The translations under genes were made by a program, and so were the position numbers. The notes below the pieces were generated by a model. It saw only the letters and a list, made by a program, of their open reading frames with translations, was not told the DNA's origin and searched no databases. DNA of 64,000 nt from Ricinus communis (Eukaryota > Streptophyta > Magnoliopsida > Malpighiales > Euphorbiaceae), in contig NC_063263.1 of assembly GCF_019578655.1 (NCBI RefSeq), forward strand, positions 14,817,001 through 14,881,000, in the 5' to 3' direction. The number at the start of each line of letters is the position of its first letter. The first letter of the stretch is position 1. Below are positions 23,711-33,788 of the stretch, one piece after another.

Positions 23711-24890
23711 ATGCCGAGAACCCGAGAGCCGGCGAAGATGAGTTTTCAGGCTCGGGAGGTACATGGTCTTTGGTGAAATCCCGATTGGAGGCTTTTGTGT
23801 CCGATGTAGTGGGATGCAGAGGGCCTTAGGCAGTTGCTAGTCTTCCACCAGCATCGGCTAGTGTGCTAGTCAGTATCAAGAATCGGACGATGTCCCTATG
23901 TCCGAGTATACCAAGTTAAGACTGTGGAGTTTGATGGGACGGTGGAGACCCTCTGGACTTTTGGATGAGGTTGAAAAGAGGGCGTCTGATTTGCCTTGTG
24001 GAGGACCATCGAGATGGCCGGGTTTTCCTTGAAGGGAATAGCATCCCGATAGTTTAGAGATTATATCCGCCCCCTTTCCGGATGGGTTGTCGTGGAGGCA
24101 ATTCGAGCGATTCGAAGAGTACTTCATCCCTTTCGGTGTAAAGTGCGGAGAGAGGTTTGAAAGGTTAGTTAAGGGAGAATCATCTGTGCTGAATACACCG
24201 TGCAATTTGTTCGGTGAGTAGGTATGCACCTTATCTTTGTGGGGTGAGGAGGCGGAAGAACGAATACATTTCAGGCTCGGCCCGAGTTTGTTTCCTTGGT
24301 TCAATCTAGGAGGAGTAGCTTCCTAGAAGTTCTGACATGGCGAGGGGATGGAGATGACGCTACGAGGGTTTAGTCAAGGGACCGATGATTGTAGGAAGAA
24401 GAAAACCAGGGTTGTGGGTCGGTCCGGTCGCGACTGTCGTACTATGGTAGTGGAAGTTACTCTGGAGGTACCACCGCCAGGCCGTGCAGAAGTCACCGCA
24501 TCCACGGGAAAGGGTAGGCGTAATCGGAGGAGTAGCGAGATTCGAGACCGGTCGGGGCTTGATGGTAGTGGGCGAGTTCGGGTTTCAGTAACACTAGTTC
24601 TGGGGCCAAGATTGCCGGATGTGTGGCAGTCACATCGGGGACCGTGCCTAACGTCCGATGGAGCCTGTTTAGGTGTGGTGAGATGGGACATATGGCTCGA
24701 GAGTGTCCTCGCTATTTGACCGACTTTTCCACAAGGCTCGTCCGTGCGACCCGACCGACTTTTCCTGCAACCCGAACATTTTCAAGATGGATCTCGGTTT
24801 GTTGGCCAGGCCGTAGTTTTGGAGGTAGATCTTGGGGAGGCCGGTCGGGGGTTCAAGGTCGAGCCAGTCTCAGCAGTCGGTAGGGGCAAG
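23711..24890 (+). pseudogene. Gypsy gag, heavily frameshifted
   Basis: It starts plausibly at ATG 23711 (MPRTREPAKMSFQ) and is broken within 25 codons. A CCHC zinc knuckle (RCGEMGHMARECP) is readable at about 24668-24710, but the codon for the first Cys is shifted out of frame by one base. No long frame remains. Confidence 0.75.
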
Positions 24891-24895
24891 CTAGA

Positions 24896-27800
24896 GTGTT
24901 TACCCTTACTCCTCAAGATGCGCGAGCCTCAAATGCTGTGGTGTCAGGTACTATTCTTGTTTGTCATTCTGAGGCTAGAGTTTTGTTAGACCCTGGGGCT
25001 ACCCATTCTTTCGTATCGCCTAGTTTTGCCTTAAGATTGGATGTCCGTACCGTTAGGCTCCCAGTCCGATGTCGGCCGTTAAGTGAGGCCTTAGAGACCG
25101 ATGTCGTGTATCCATCGTGTCCGGTGTCTGTTGAGGGTCGAGATTTGGTTGCTGACCTAATTCTTTTAGATGTGATGGATTTTGATGTGATTTTGGGAAT
25201 GGATTGGTTAGCTTTGCATTTCGCCATGTTGGGAGAAACAGTGACTTTTGAATTCCTGGAGACTCGAGTTCTATTTTAAAGGTGAGCAGATACCTTCTCC
25301 CACGAATCTCGTGTCGGCGATTACAGCTAGGCGAATGCTTCGCCGCGGATGTCAGGGATATTTGGCTTTGGTTAGGGATACCTGTGTAAGGAAAGGTTGT
25401 GTCGAAGACGTTCCGGTGGTTTGCGAGTTTCCTGATGTGTTTCCAGAAGAACTACCTGGATTGCCGCCCAATGAGAGATAGAATTGATCGACGTGTACAA
25501 CACCTATCTCTTTGCCGCCCTACCGAATGGCACCAGCCGAGTTAAGAGAGCTAAAAGAGCAGTTGCAAGACCTCCTAGATAAGGGTTTCATTAGACCTAG
25601 TACGTCTCCTTGGGGTGCTCCTGTTCTGTTCGTAAAGAAGAAGGATGGTACCTTGCGTCTCTGCATCGATTACCGGCAACTGAATAAGGCGACGATTCGT
25701 AATCGGTATCCGCTTCCTCGCATCGATGACCTATTCGATCAGCTTCAGGGAGCTTTGTATTTCTCCAAGATTGATTTGCGATCGGGGTATCACCAGTTGA
25801 GGATCCATGGTGAAGACGTGACAAAGACGGCGTTTAGGACGCGTTATGGGCATTATGAGTTTCTGGTGATGTCGTTTGGACTCACTAATGCCCCTGCGGC
25901 TTTTATGGATTTGATGAATCGAGTGTTCAAGGAATTTCTGGATCGTTTTGTCATCGTATTCATTGATGATATCTTGGTTTATTCCAAAAGCGAAGAGGAG
26001 CACGCGTGGCACTTGAGGATAGTACTTCAAACTTTGAGGGAGCATTAATTGTACGCTAAGTTCTCCAAGTGCGAGTTCTGGTTGGAAAGCATTGCTTTTC
26101 TAGGGCACATAGTGTCTAAAGAGGGTATTCAAGTGGACCCTAAGAAAGTGGAGGCGGTGGTGAATGGCGAGGCCAACTTGAGTAGCTTTCAGGGTTGCCA
26201 CTGTCGATTTGTGCAAGACTTTTCGAGGATAGCGGCCTTTGACTAAGTTGACTCGAAATGTCGTGTGAGAGAAGCTTTCAAAAGTTGAAGGACTGTTTGA
26301 CTTGACTCCGGTGTTGACCTTACCTTCTGGGACTGGTGGATTCACGGTGTATTGCGACGCTTCTAGAGTGGGTTTGGGTTGTGTTCCGATGCAAAATGGA
26401 AAGGTAATAGCTTATGCGTCTAGGCAATTGAAGAAGCATGAACAAAATTACCCGACCCACGATTTGGAGATGGCGTGATAATTTTGCATTAAAGATTTGG
26501 AGGCACTATCTCATGGAGAGCGTCACGAGATTTATCTGGATCATAAAAGCTTAAAGTATATTTTTCAACGGAAGGATTTGAACCTGAGGCGGGAGAAGGT
26601 GGTTAGAGCTTCTGAAGGACTATGATTGTAATATTCTCTACCACCCGGGTAATGCGAATGTTGTGGCTGATGCTTTGAGCAGGAAGTCGGTAGGTAGTCT
26701 TATTCATGTCAGTGTAGAGAAGAGACCGCTGGCTGAAGGGTTGCATGAACTGTATGATCAAGGGTTTCAGGTGGAAATATTAGAATCGGGTGTGTTGTTA
26801 GAACATTTCAGGGTTAGGTCGGTGCTTGTCGACAGAATCAGGATGGCTCAGAATCGGGACCCACAGTTGCAGAAAATCTTGGAAGATGTGCAGCAGGGTC
26901 GAGCTAATAACTTTGTTATAAATGATGATGGCACCCTCATGATGGGCTCTAGGCTGTGTGTTCCCGATATGGATAATCTCAAGAAGGAGATTTTAGAAGA
27001 AGCTCATTGTACAACTTACAGCGTGCATCTGGGCTCCACAAAGATGTACCATGATTTGAAAGGAAATTATTGGTGGAGCGGGATGAAGAGAGATGTAGCA
27101 GAGTTTGTCTCCAAATGTCTGACGTGTCAACAGGTTAAATTAGAGCATCAGAAGCCGTCTGGTTTACTGCAACCGCTTCTTATACCAGAGTGGAAATGGG
27201 AAAGGATTACTATGGATTTTGTATCAGGCTTACCCAAGACTTCTGCTGGTTATGACTCCATCTGGGTAATTGTGGATCGATTGACTAAGTCAGCGCATTT
27301 TCTTCCAGTAAAGACTACCTATTCTGTAGCTAAGTATGCAAGAGTGTATCTGGAAAGGATTGTCAGTCTTCACGGCGTCCGGTTTCCATAGTGTCGAATT
27401 TACTTCAAGGTTTTGGAAAAAGTTACAAGAGGAACTTGGTACCGGGTTGGACTTGATGTGACCTTCCATCCTCAGACGAACGGACAATCAGAAAGGACTA
27501 TTCAGACTTTAGAGGATATGCTTCGGATGTGCGTGATAGACTTTGGTGGTCAATGGGATTGGTATCTACCGTTGGTCGAATTTGCGTATAATACTTGACT
27601 ATCATGCAAGTATCAAAATGGCACCTTTCGAGGGCCTTGTATGGTCGGACGTGTAGATCCCGTATGTTGGGAAGAAGTTGGTGAGCGGAAGTTAGCGGAT
27701 CGAATTGGTTGATCACTTGAGGAAAAGATTCCTGGTTATTCGCGAGCGACTGAAGACAGCTTTTAGTAGGCAGAAAAGTTATGCGGATCCAAAGCGGAAG

Positions 27801-28238
27801 CATGTGGAATTCAGTGTTGGGGAATATGTTTTCTTGAAGGTGTCTCCTATGCGTGGTGTGTTGCGGTTCGGCAAGAAAGGCAAATTGGCACCTCGTTATG
27901 TGGGACCCTTTGAGATTATTGGCAGAATTGGAGATGTGGCATACAAACTAGACTTGCCACCGAACTTCTCGCACGTGCATCCGGTATTCCACATATCGAT
28001 GTTAAGAAAGTATATTTCAGACCCTTCGCATGTGTTACAACCACAAAATGTGGAAGTTGGTGAAGATTTGACTTACGAGGAGCAGCCAGTCAGGATTGTG
28101 GATACTCAAGTTCGCCAGCTGCGCTCAAAAATTATTCCGATGGTCAAAGTTTTGTGGCGGAATCATTTGTCTGAAGAGTGTACCTGGGAAATCGAGCAGG
28201 AAATGAGAAGCCTCTACCCTCATTTATTTCAATCCTAA
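24896..28238 (+). pseudogene. Gypsy pol: protease, RT, RNase H, integrase and chromodomain, broken
   Basis: Recognisable in order are: aspartic protease with DPGATHSFVS (about 24990; normally DSG); reverse transcriptase 25512-26246 with [30 protein letters not shown] and the active-site FIDDILVYS; RNase H remains at about 26340-26660 (VLTLPSG, YCDAS); the ADALSRK junction at 26663; an H2C2 integrase zinc finger (about 27005-27140, CLTCQQVK); an integrase core with MDFVSGLPKT and PQTNGQSERTIQTLEDMLR; and a C-terminal chromodomain-like segment (about 28085-28238, KVLWRNHLSEECTWE). In-frame stops, frameshifts and small indels separate the blocks. Confidence 0.92.
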
Positions 28239-28291
28239 GTGGGCCATGGTTTAAAATTCGAGGTCGAATTTCTTTTCTAAGGGGGGTAGAA

Positions 28292-30546
28292 TGTAACACC
28301 CTTAGTTGTAATAATAATAATTATATATATATTTAAAAAAAAAAAAAACTCTCTTTTTTTTTTCCCTCCCCCTCCTCCTTTTCCTTCCTCCCTTCCTTCT
28401 CCCTCTCCCCGTCAACTGTCTTCTTCCCCGCACCGCCCACGTGCTAGCCGCCTTCCTCCTCCTTCCTTTCCGCTGACGCGAAGGACGAAGAGGCGCCATC
28501 GTCGATTCGGCCTCCGCCGGCCCTTTCCAAACCAACGCCGAATCGGACTCCCACCCCCAAAAACCCCGGAAGCAACCCTCCTCCGTCAGAAAAATCCTTG
28601 CCGGGAAGTGTCGCGTGAGCAGCGACTTTCCGGCCCCGATCCGCCGGCCACTTTCCGGCCAAAACTCTTGTACCGGACTCCAACTTGAGCTCGCTCCGGT
28701 TGAATTGACATTGGCGGGGCCCCGGACCCAGTGTTTTCTGGACGCGGAATATTTTAATTGTTAACTCGGTATAATTTTATTAGACTCTGAAAAATTTTGT
28801 TATAATATTAGAAAGTTATTGAGGCTATTAATTGCTTGTGTTGGGTAGTTTAAAAATAAATCAAATTAAATTGTTTGGGTTGTGGTGTTTTGGAGTCGGG
28901 AAAATATTAGTGCGATTCTTGTGGCTCCTGTTATTAAATTCCGGCATGTCCGATATGTTTTTGGCAGTCCTGGACCCGTTTTACGGGGGGTAAATATCCG
29001 TAATTTAGGGGAGGTTCTGTCAAATTTTCGGCAGAATCCTCGAGTCCAATTTAATTCTAGGCAGTCGACCTTAGGGTCTAAGTCTAGGAAAAAAAATTTC
29101 GAATGTCTATTAATTGTATGTTTTTTGTTATTAGATAATTCAGCCTTCCCGCCAGCTCCACCCGAGGCGTAGGAGAACTGTGAGTTAAAGTCATTTAATC
29201 TTTGCGCTATTGCTAGTCCGATTTTAATATGCTATTTAGAATTTGTGCTTAATATGATTATTAGTATCGCAAAATAAATGATTTCACTTGATTATTAATA
29301 TTTGAAATAATATAAATATTATTATTAGTATGTTATAATAAGACAAACGTTATTATTTTTCCCTCACAAATTGCACGTTGTTTTATCTTAAATCTTTAAT
29401 CTTTATTTCCGATATGTGTTGGATGAGTTCATCGGATAATGATATTTATTATATGTGATGATTGCGAATTGGGAAATGTGGCTTGTAGAACATGCCGCTC
29501 GATGGGTTACATAATGATCATGGACATGTAATAAGATATTTATGGGTTTGCCACGGTCGAGCATGGCTCTCTGGGCTGATTTGTGTAAATTGTCGGAGGT
29601 AAGGTCCCTGGTCGAGCATTGCTTTAGGCTTATTTGGATATTTAAGTGACCGGGTAAGGTCCCCGGTCGAGCATTGCTCTCGGTGCACCAGTCTTATTGG
29701 ATTAAGAGAGCCGAATGGCTACTAGATTTCTTATTTGGATATTTAAGTGACGGTGGAGGTAAGGTCCCCGGTCGAGCATTGCTCTCGGGGGCGCCAGTCT
29801 TATTGGATTAAGAGAGCCGAATGGCTACTAGATTTCTTATTTGGATATTTAAGTGACGATCTTATTGGATTAAGAGAGCCGAATGGCTACTAGATTTCTT
29901 ATTTGGATACTTAAGTGACGGTGGAGGTAAGGTCCTGGTCGAGCATTGCTCTCAGGCAGTCTTATTGGATTAAGAGAGCCAAAGTGACGTTAGAATTTGG
30001 GGTTAGGGTTCTACTTAGCCACACGTCCCGTGAAAGTAAAAATGTCTTTATTTATTTACACTCTCTCATTTTATCATTTTATTATTATGGTGTATGATTT
30101 TATATTATGATTGCAATTATATTCAGAAATTGGTATATTGTTTTGAATAATTAATATATCATGTGAAGGTTGCAATAGTCCTTAGATTATTTGATTTTGA
30201 CTCACTCTAGACCGGTTGTAATTTTTTCGGTGTGATTAAAGACTTTCGCCTTGACATCTCGACAGTCCGACTTCTTCTTCTTCGGACTTTTGTAATTATC
30301 TTGTACTTATATACTTGTCATTTTTACTCTAGAGTATCCGCAGTAGGAAATTTTAAAATTTATATAACTATTATGACTCTTGTTGGTAGTATGATGATGT
30401 ATTATGCAAGACAATTATGACTACTTTATATTTGGTTAATTGTATATATGGATTTGCGGGTTGGTAAGGCTTACTATGGGTTTCGGTGGCCTTAAGCCTA
30501 CCCATTCCCTAGTGCCGGTCACGGGCCCCCAGAGTGGGTCGTGACA
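28292..30546 (+). repeat. Gypsy 3' LTR
   Basis: Same termini as the 5' LTR, with four copies of the GGATTAAGAGAGCC-marked internal unit at about 29690-29970. AT-rich parts are nearly identical to the 5' LTR (one difference in 177 bases, 28748-28924 against 21697-21873). GC-rich and homopolymer parts differ by many small indels. Confidence 0.93.
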
Positions 30547-30551
30547 GGAAA

Positions 30552-31140
30552 ATTGATTTATCTTACTGTCACTAAACCTGACATTTCATTTGCAGTTAGT
30601 GTAGTGAGTCAGTTTATGCATGCTCCTCGTACTAGTCACCTAGAAGCTATAGATCGAATCCTCAGATATCTCAAAGGAACTCCTGGACAAGGAATCTGGA
30701 TGTTGAAGAACAATACTACTAACATAGTTGGTTTTTCTTATGCAGATTGGGCTGGAAGTTGTGACAGGAAGTTAACCATCGGTTACTGTGTCTTTATAGG
30801 AGGAAACTTGGTGACTTGGAAAAGTAAAATACAAAGTGTAGTGGCCAGATCAAGCGCCGAAGCTGAATATCGTGCAATGGCTTCCACTGCAAGCGAACTC
30901 ATTTGGATCAAACAAGTCCTCAAAGATATGAAAGTTGAAAGTAAAGAACCAATGCAAATGCATTGTGATAATCAAGCTGCTCGACATATCACATCAAATC
31001 CAGTGTTTCACGAACGAACCAAACACATTGAAGTTGATTGCCACTTCATCAGAGAAAAGGTTCAACGGGGAGAGATTGAGACCCTCCTACATCAGAAGTC
31101 AAGACCAATTGGCAGACATATTCACAAAGGCCCTTGATAG
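30552..31140 (+). pseudogene. Copia reverse transcriptase end and RNase H (right part of the split gene)
   Basis: Continues the copia frame from 21191: GKLIYLTVTKPDISFAVSVV, LRYLKGTPG, then RNase H with YADWAGS, ARSSAEAEYRAMAS and HCDNQAARHI. A frameshift near 31090 moves the C-terminus (DQLADIFTKAL) into another frame. The purine tract and 3' LTR follow. Confidence 0.92.
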
Positions 31141-31209
31141 GCAGAATCATCATTCGATCCTCAGCAAGATGGGTTCCATAAACTTACTCGAACCCACATT
31201 GAGGGGGAG

Positions 31210-31487
31210 TGTTGAAGAAAGAAGAAAAGAAACTGAGTTCTCAGAGGCTGCACAAGCTAGGTTGCTTGTGCAGACCTATCATCACAGACCTCAGGGTAAA
31301 AAGGAGCATCCTTTCCTGCAAAGTAGGAAAGGTCACTTCAACCCATACCCTATTTAGAAAGAGTCGTTAGGCAACCGTTAGGATAAAACACAAATAAGCA
31401 AATCATGTATATATATCATTCATCTAATTGTAAAAGAACTCAAGAATCCTTATTTTTAATTCAATCTTCTTCATTGTTATTTTCACA
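31210..31487 (+). repeat. Copia 3' LTR
   Basis: Starts TGTTGAAGAAAG after the purine tract and ends TTTTCACA, followed by target duplication ATAAC (31488-31492). Confidence 0.95.
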
Positions 31488-31492
31488 ATAAC

Positions 31493-31685
31493 CCATATGC
31501 TGCACCTTCTAATTTTAAAGGCATTTTTTATGCCAAAAACTACATACATGATTGAAAATTATCAGCATCCAAAAATAGCAATGGTACAGAGGAATTGTTC
31601 TATTACCTTTGGTCATGGACTTACTTTCAACTTAAAAGGAGCCGGTAAGAGCATCACCAAAGAGCCAAGTAATGATTCAAGAGAG

Positions 31686-31719
<34 letters not shown>

Positions 31720-32167
31720 TATGCATAGTTTTGATAGAGAATTCAAGATGAGACTACGAATCCCAATTTGATATTTATTTACAATCATATATATTTCTTT
31801 GTATTAATTTTTGTAGACCAATATGAAATAAGACAATACATTTTGTTTTTTTTTTTTTTTTTTATTACAGCTAGTAAAATTCGAAAAGAAACATGAATCA
31901 TTTTGAAATGCTCATCTCCTAAGATCAACACATTCACAGCAAGTTTATCATACAAAACTAATTATCAAAAAGGATAATCACAACTAGAAAAGGAAACAGA
32001 AAAGCTAAAAAGAAAGTATATCAATATGAATTTGAAACAATAATAGCAAAAGTGATCAGACCAATCCCTTATAAATAGGGCTACCCAGTTTGACATTTCA
32101 CCTCATCGCTTTTCCATAAGCATTTCAAGAATCGTTAGGCAAAAACACCAGAAAGAAAGAAAGAAAA
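31493..32167. other. Spacer with receptor kinase 3'-end remnant and promoter of prolamin-like gene 2
   Basis: About 31650-31685 (AAGAGCCAAGTAATGATTC) matches the 3' end of the broken kinase at 44570-44600 (GAAAGCCAAATAATAATTC). The following flank (about 31750-31830) matches 44690-44775, so this is the tail of a lost kinase copy. A (TA)n tract lies at 31687-31716. About 31900-32110 is the conserved prolamin-like promoter block, including TATAAATA at 32070-32077. Confidence 0.65.
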
Positions 32168-32554
32168 ATGATGAAGAACGTGTTTGCAGTTGTGCTATTT
32201 TTCATTGTTTTTACAGCATCAGCTGCTGCTGATGATACACCAACACCACCAGGACGACCAAAGTTCCCCAGCTTTCCATTTCCTCGTGCACTTCCACCAC
32301 TACCTGCTGGACTTGGCAAGCTTCCATCTCCTAACCCTAATTTTCAGAAATGTTTCCAAGATTTCAACATTGATCAAGAATGTGGCCAACAAATTATGAA
32401 TTCTTTTACTTCTCTTAAATTCAACGTTGATGCTAAATGTTGCCAGTCCATTCAACAAGTAATTGATGACTGTGTTTCAGCCATCTTTGGCAACTTTGAT
32501 AACCCATTTTTTGGTCCTCTTTTGAAGCTATTCTGCTCATCAGGATCACCATAA
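32168..32554 (+). CDS. Small secreted six-cysteine prolamin-like protein, copy 2
   Basis: 128 residues, one exon, clearly paralogous to copy 1. A signal peptide ends near residue 21 (ASAAA-DD). The Pro-rich linker is shorter than in copy 1 because the HRQFPWGPGHA-like segment is missing. The domain cysteines are C62, C72, C91, C92, C102 and C123, with spacing identical to copy 1 (x9, x18, CC, x9, x20). The frame is intact and the promoter TATA box is preserved. It stops at GSP, whereas copy 1 continues with SPPSA: here the TAA follows TCACCA directly. It is probably secreted and disulfide-bonded; the partner is unknown. Confidence 0.9.
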   Translation: MMKNVFAVVLFFIVFTASAAADDTPTPPGRPKFPSFPFPRALPPLPAGLGKLPSPNPNFQKCFQDFNIDQECGQQIMNSFTSLKFNVDAKCCQSIQQVIDDCVSAIFGNFDNPFFGPLLKLFCSSGSP

Positions 32555-33788
32555 TCTCCATCAGCATGATTTTTTAGTCACTAGTGATAATTTTTTTTTT
32601 TTTTTTTTACTGTTTAAATGTTTAGGTCCTTTTGATTTTGAGAATAAGATATAGTAATGTTTCTTTTATCTGAATAGTTTGTTACCGCTGCCTTCATTAT
32701 ATTTGGGTTTATATTTTCTTTTGCCATTGTCTAGCCATAATGCCAGTTTTTATTAACAGAAGGAGATTTAGGAAAAAATATAATTTTCAGTTCTTCCTTG
32801 ACCACAATTCCAATTTTTATTTAAGAAAACAATAAACAAAAAATTAATCTAATTTCTTTTTTATATATAAAATAGCTAGGAAAGTATAAAATTAATCTAA
32901 TTTTGTTCTTACCGATTTTGAGTTTGACATGTTAAGAATTTTATTTTCTTTCATTGGACTTACCCTTTTAGTGGAAACAGGATAGACATTGATACTTTTC
33001 ATTTTTTAAAACAGTAATAATTAATATTGTCTTTTTCAGATACATTTTTTAAATTATTTGAACACAAAATTTAATTTTCATGGCCTGCAATATATGCTAA
33101 CACATTACTTTTCAAATATTAAAATATTGCAGGTAACAATTATGCTAACCTATAATATATGGTAGAATTATATCATAGCATGTAACAATCATACATTATC
33201 AATATTTCAGCATAAAATATTATTTGTAAATTTTATTATTTTTTTGTACCCACAATTTTAATTAATGTTCAGCCTAGGTTCGAACTTGGCAGCTTAATCA
33301 AGGTATAATATATGATTACTTCTTAAAAGGTCACCCATATAATATTTACTGTCAGATAGAAATGCACAAACTGTCAGAAGTAAATGGACAAATTAAATGA
33401 GAGATATAGTAAGTATATTAAGGAATTTAATCATCAGGATCGCCATCTTCTCCGTCGGCATGATTTGTTTATTGATCAATCTTTTCTAGTGAGTAGATGC
33501 TTGATGATATATGTAATCAAATATTTGTCTATACCAGCCTATACGAATTGAGCCACAATACTTTATCTAAAATCTCTTGTTCTATGATTCTGAAATATGG
33601 TATGAATAATTAATGGGAACATTCCAATGCATTTATTGCTGAAAGATAATGATACAAATGCAGTGAAAGCATATATAAAATTATAAGAGCTTATGATCAC
33701 AGAAAAGATTTTCAACCTACATATATAACCATCAGCCATTGATAAACATGTTAGCCTGCTATGGTGAATACTTGCTCTGGTCAGGAAC
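32555..33788. other. Intergenic region with prolamin-like 3' fragment
   Basis: AT-rich. About 33430-33470 (TCATCAGGATCGCCATCT...GCATGATTTGTTTA) matches the last codons and stop of the prolamin-like genes, so a truncated copy ended here. About 33105-33195 contains ATGCTAAC/TAGCATGTAAC words like the hairpin repeats at 42.45 kb. The last 100 bases are the 3' UTR of the minus-strand kinase, recognisably similar to that of the first kinase. Confidence 0.6.
33430..33470 (+). pseudogene. 3'-end fragment of a prolamin-like gene
   Basis: About 40 bases matching the C-terminal SSGSPSPPSA-coding sequence and stop region of copy 1 (15714-15750). No other part of the gene is left. Confidence 0.65.

Larger units (their letters stand above)
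21197..30546 (+). mobile_element. Ty3/gypsy chromovirus-type LTR retrotransposon (Tekay/Del-like), nested in the copia element
   Basis: It has long LTRs (2335 and 2255 bases) beginning TGTAACACCC and ending GTCGTGACA, and a 5-bp target duplication GGAAA. A Met-tRNA-type primer site lies near 23536 and a purine tract AAGGGGGG (28280-28287) just before the 3' LTR. The domain order gag, protease, reverse transcriptase, RNase H, integrase, chromodomain is that of plant chromoviruses. The LTR start and the C-terminal chromodomain motif suggest the Tekay/Del clade. The coding region is broken by many stops and frameshifts. Confidence 0.95.
17134..31487 (+). mobile_element. Ty1/copia LTR retrotransposon, decayed, carrying a nested gypsy element
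   Basis: The element has TG...CA LTRs of about 285 and 278 bases and a 5-bp target duplication ATAAC. A primer-binding site complementary to initiator Met-tRNA (TGGTATCAGAGCC from 17419) and a purine tract (GAGGGGGAG, just before 31210) are present. The domain order is gag, protease, integrase, reverse transcriptase, RNase H, which is the copia order. The coding region is interrupted by stops, and a complete gypsy element sits inside the reverse transcriptase at 21197-30546. Without that insert the copia body is about 5 kb. The two LTRs differ by about 14 substitutions plus one 7-base indel by my count (about 5%), so the insertion is not very recent. Confidence 0.95.
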
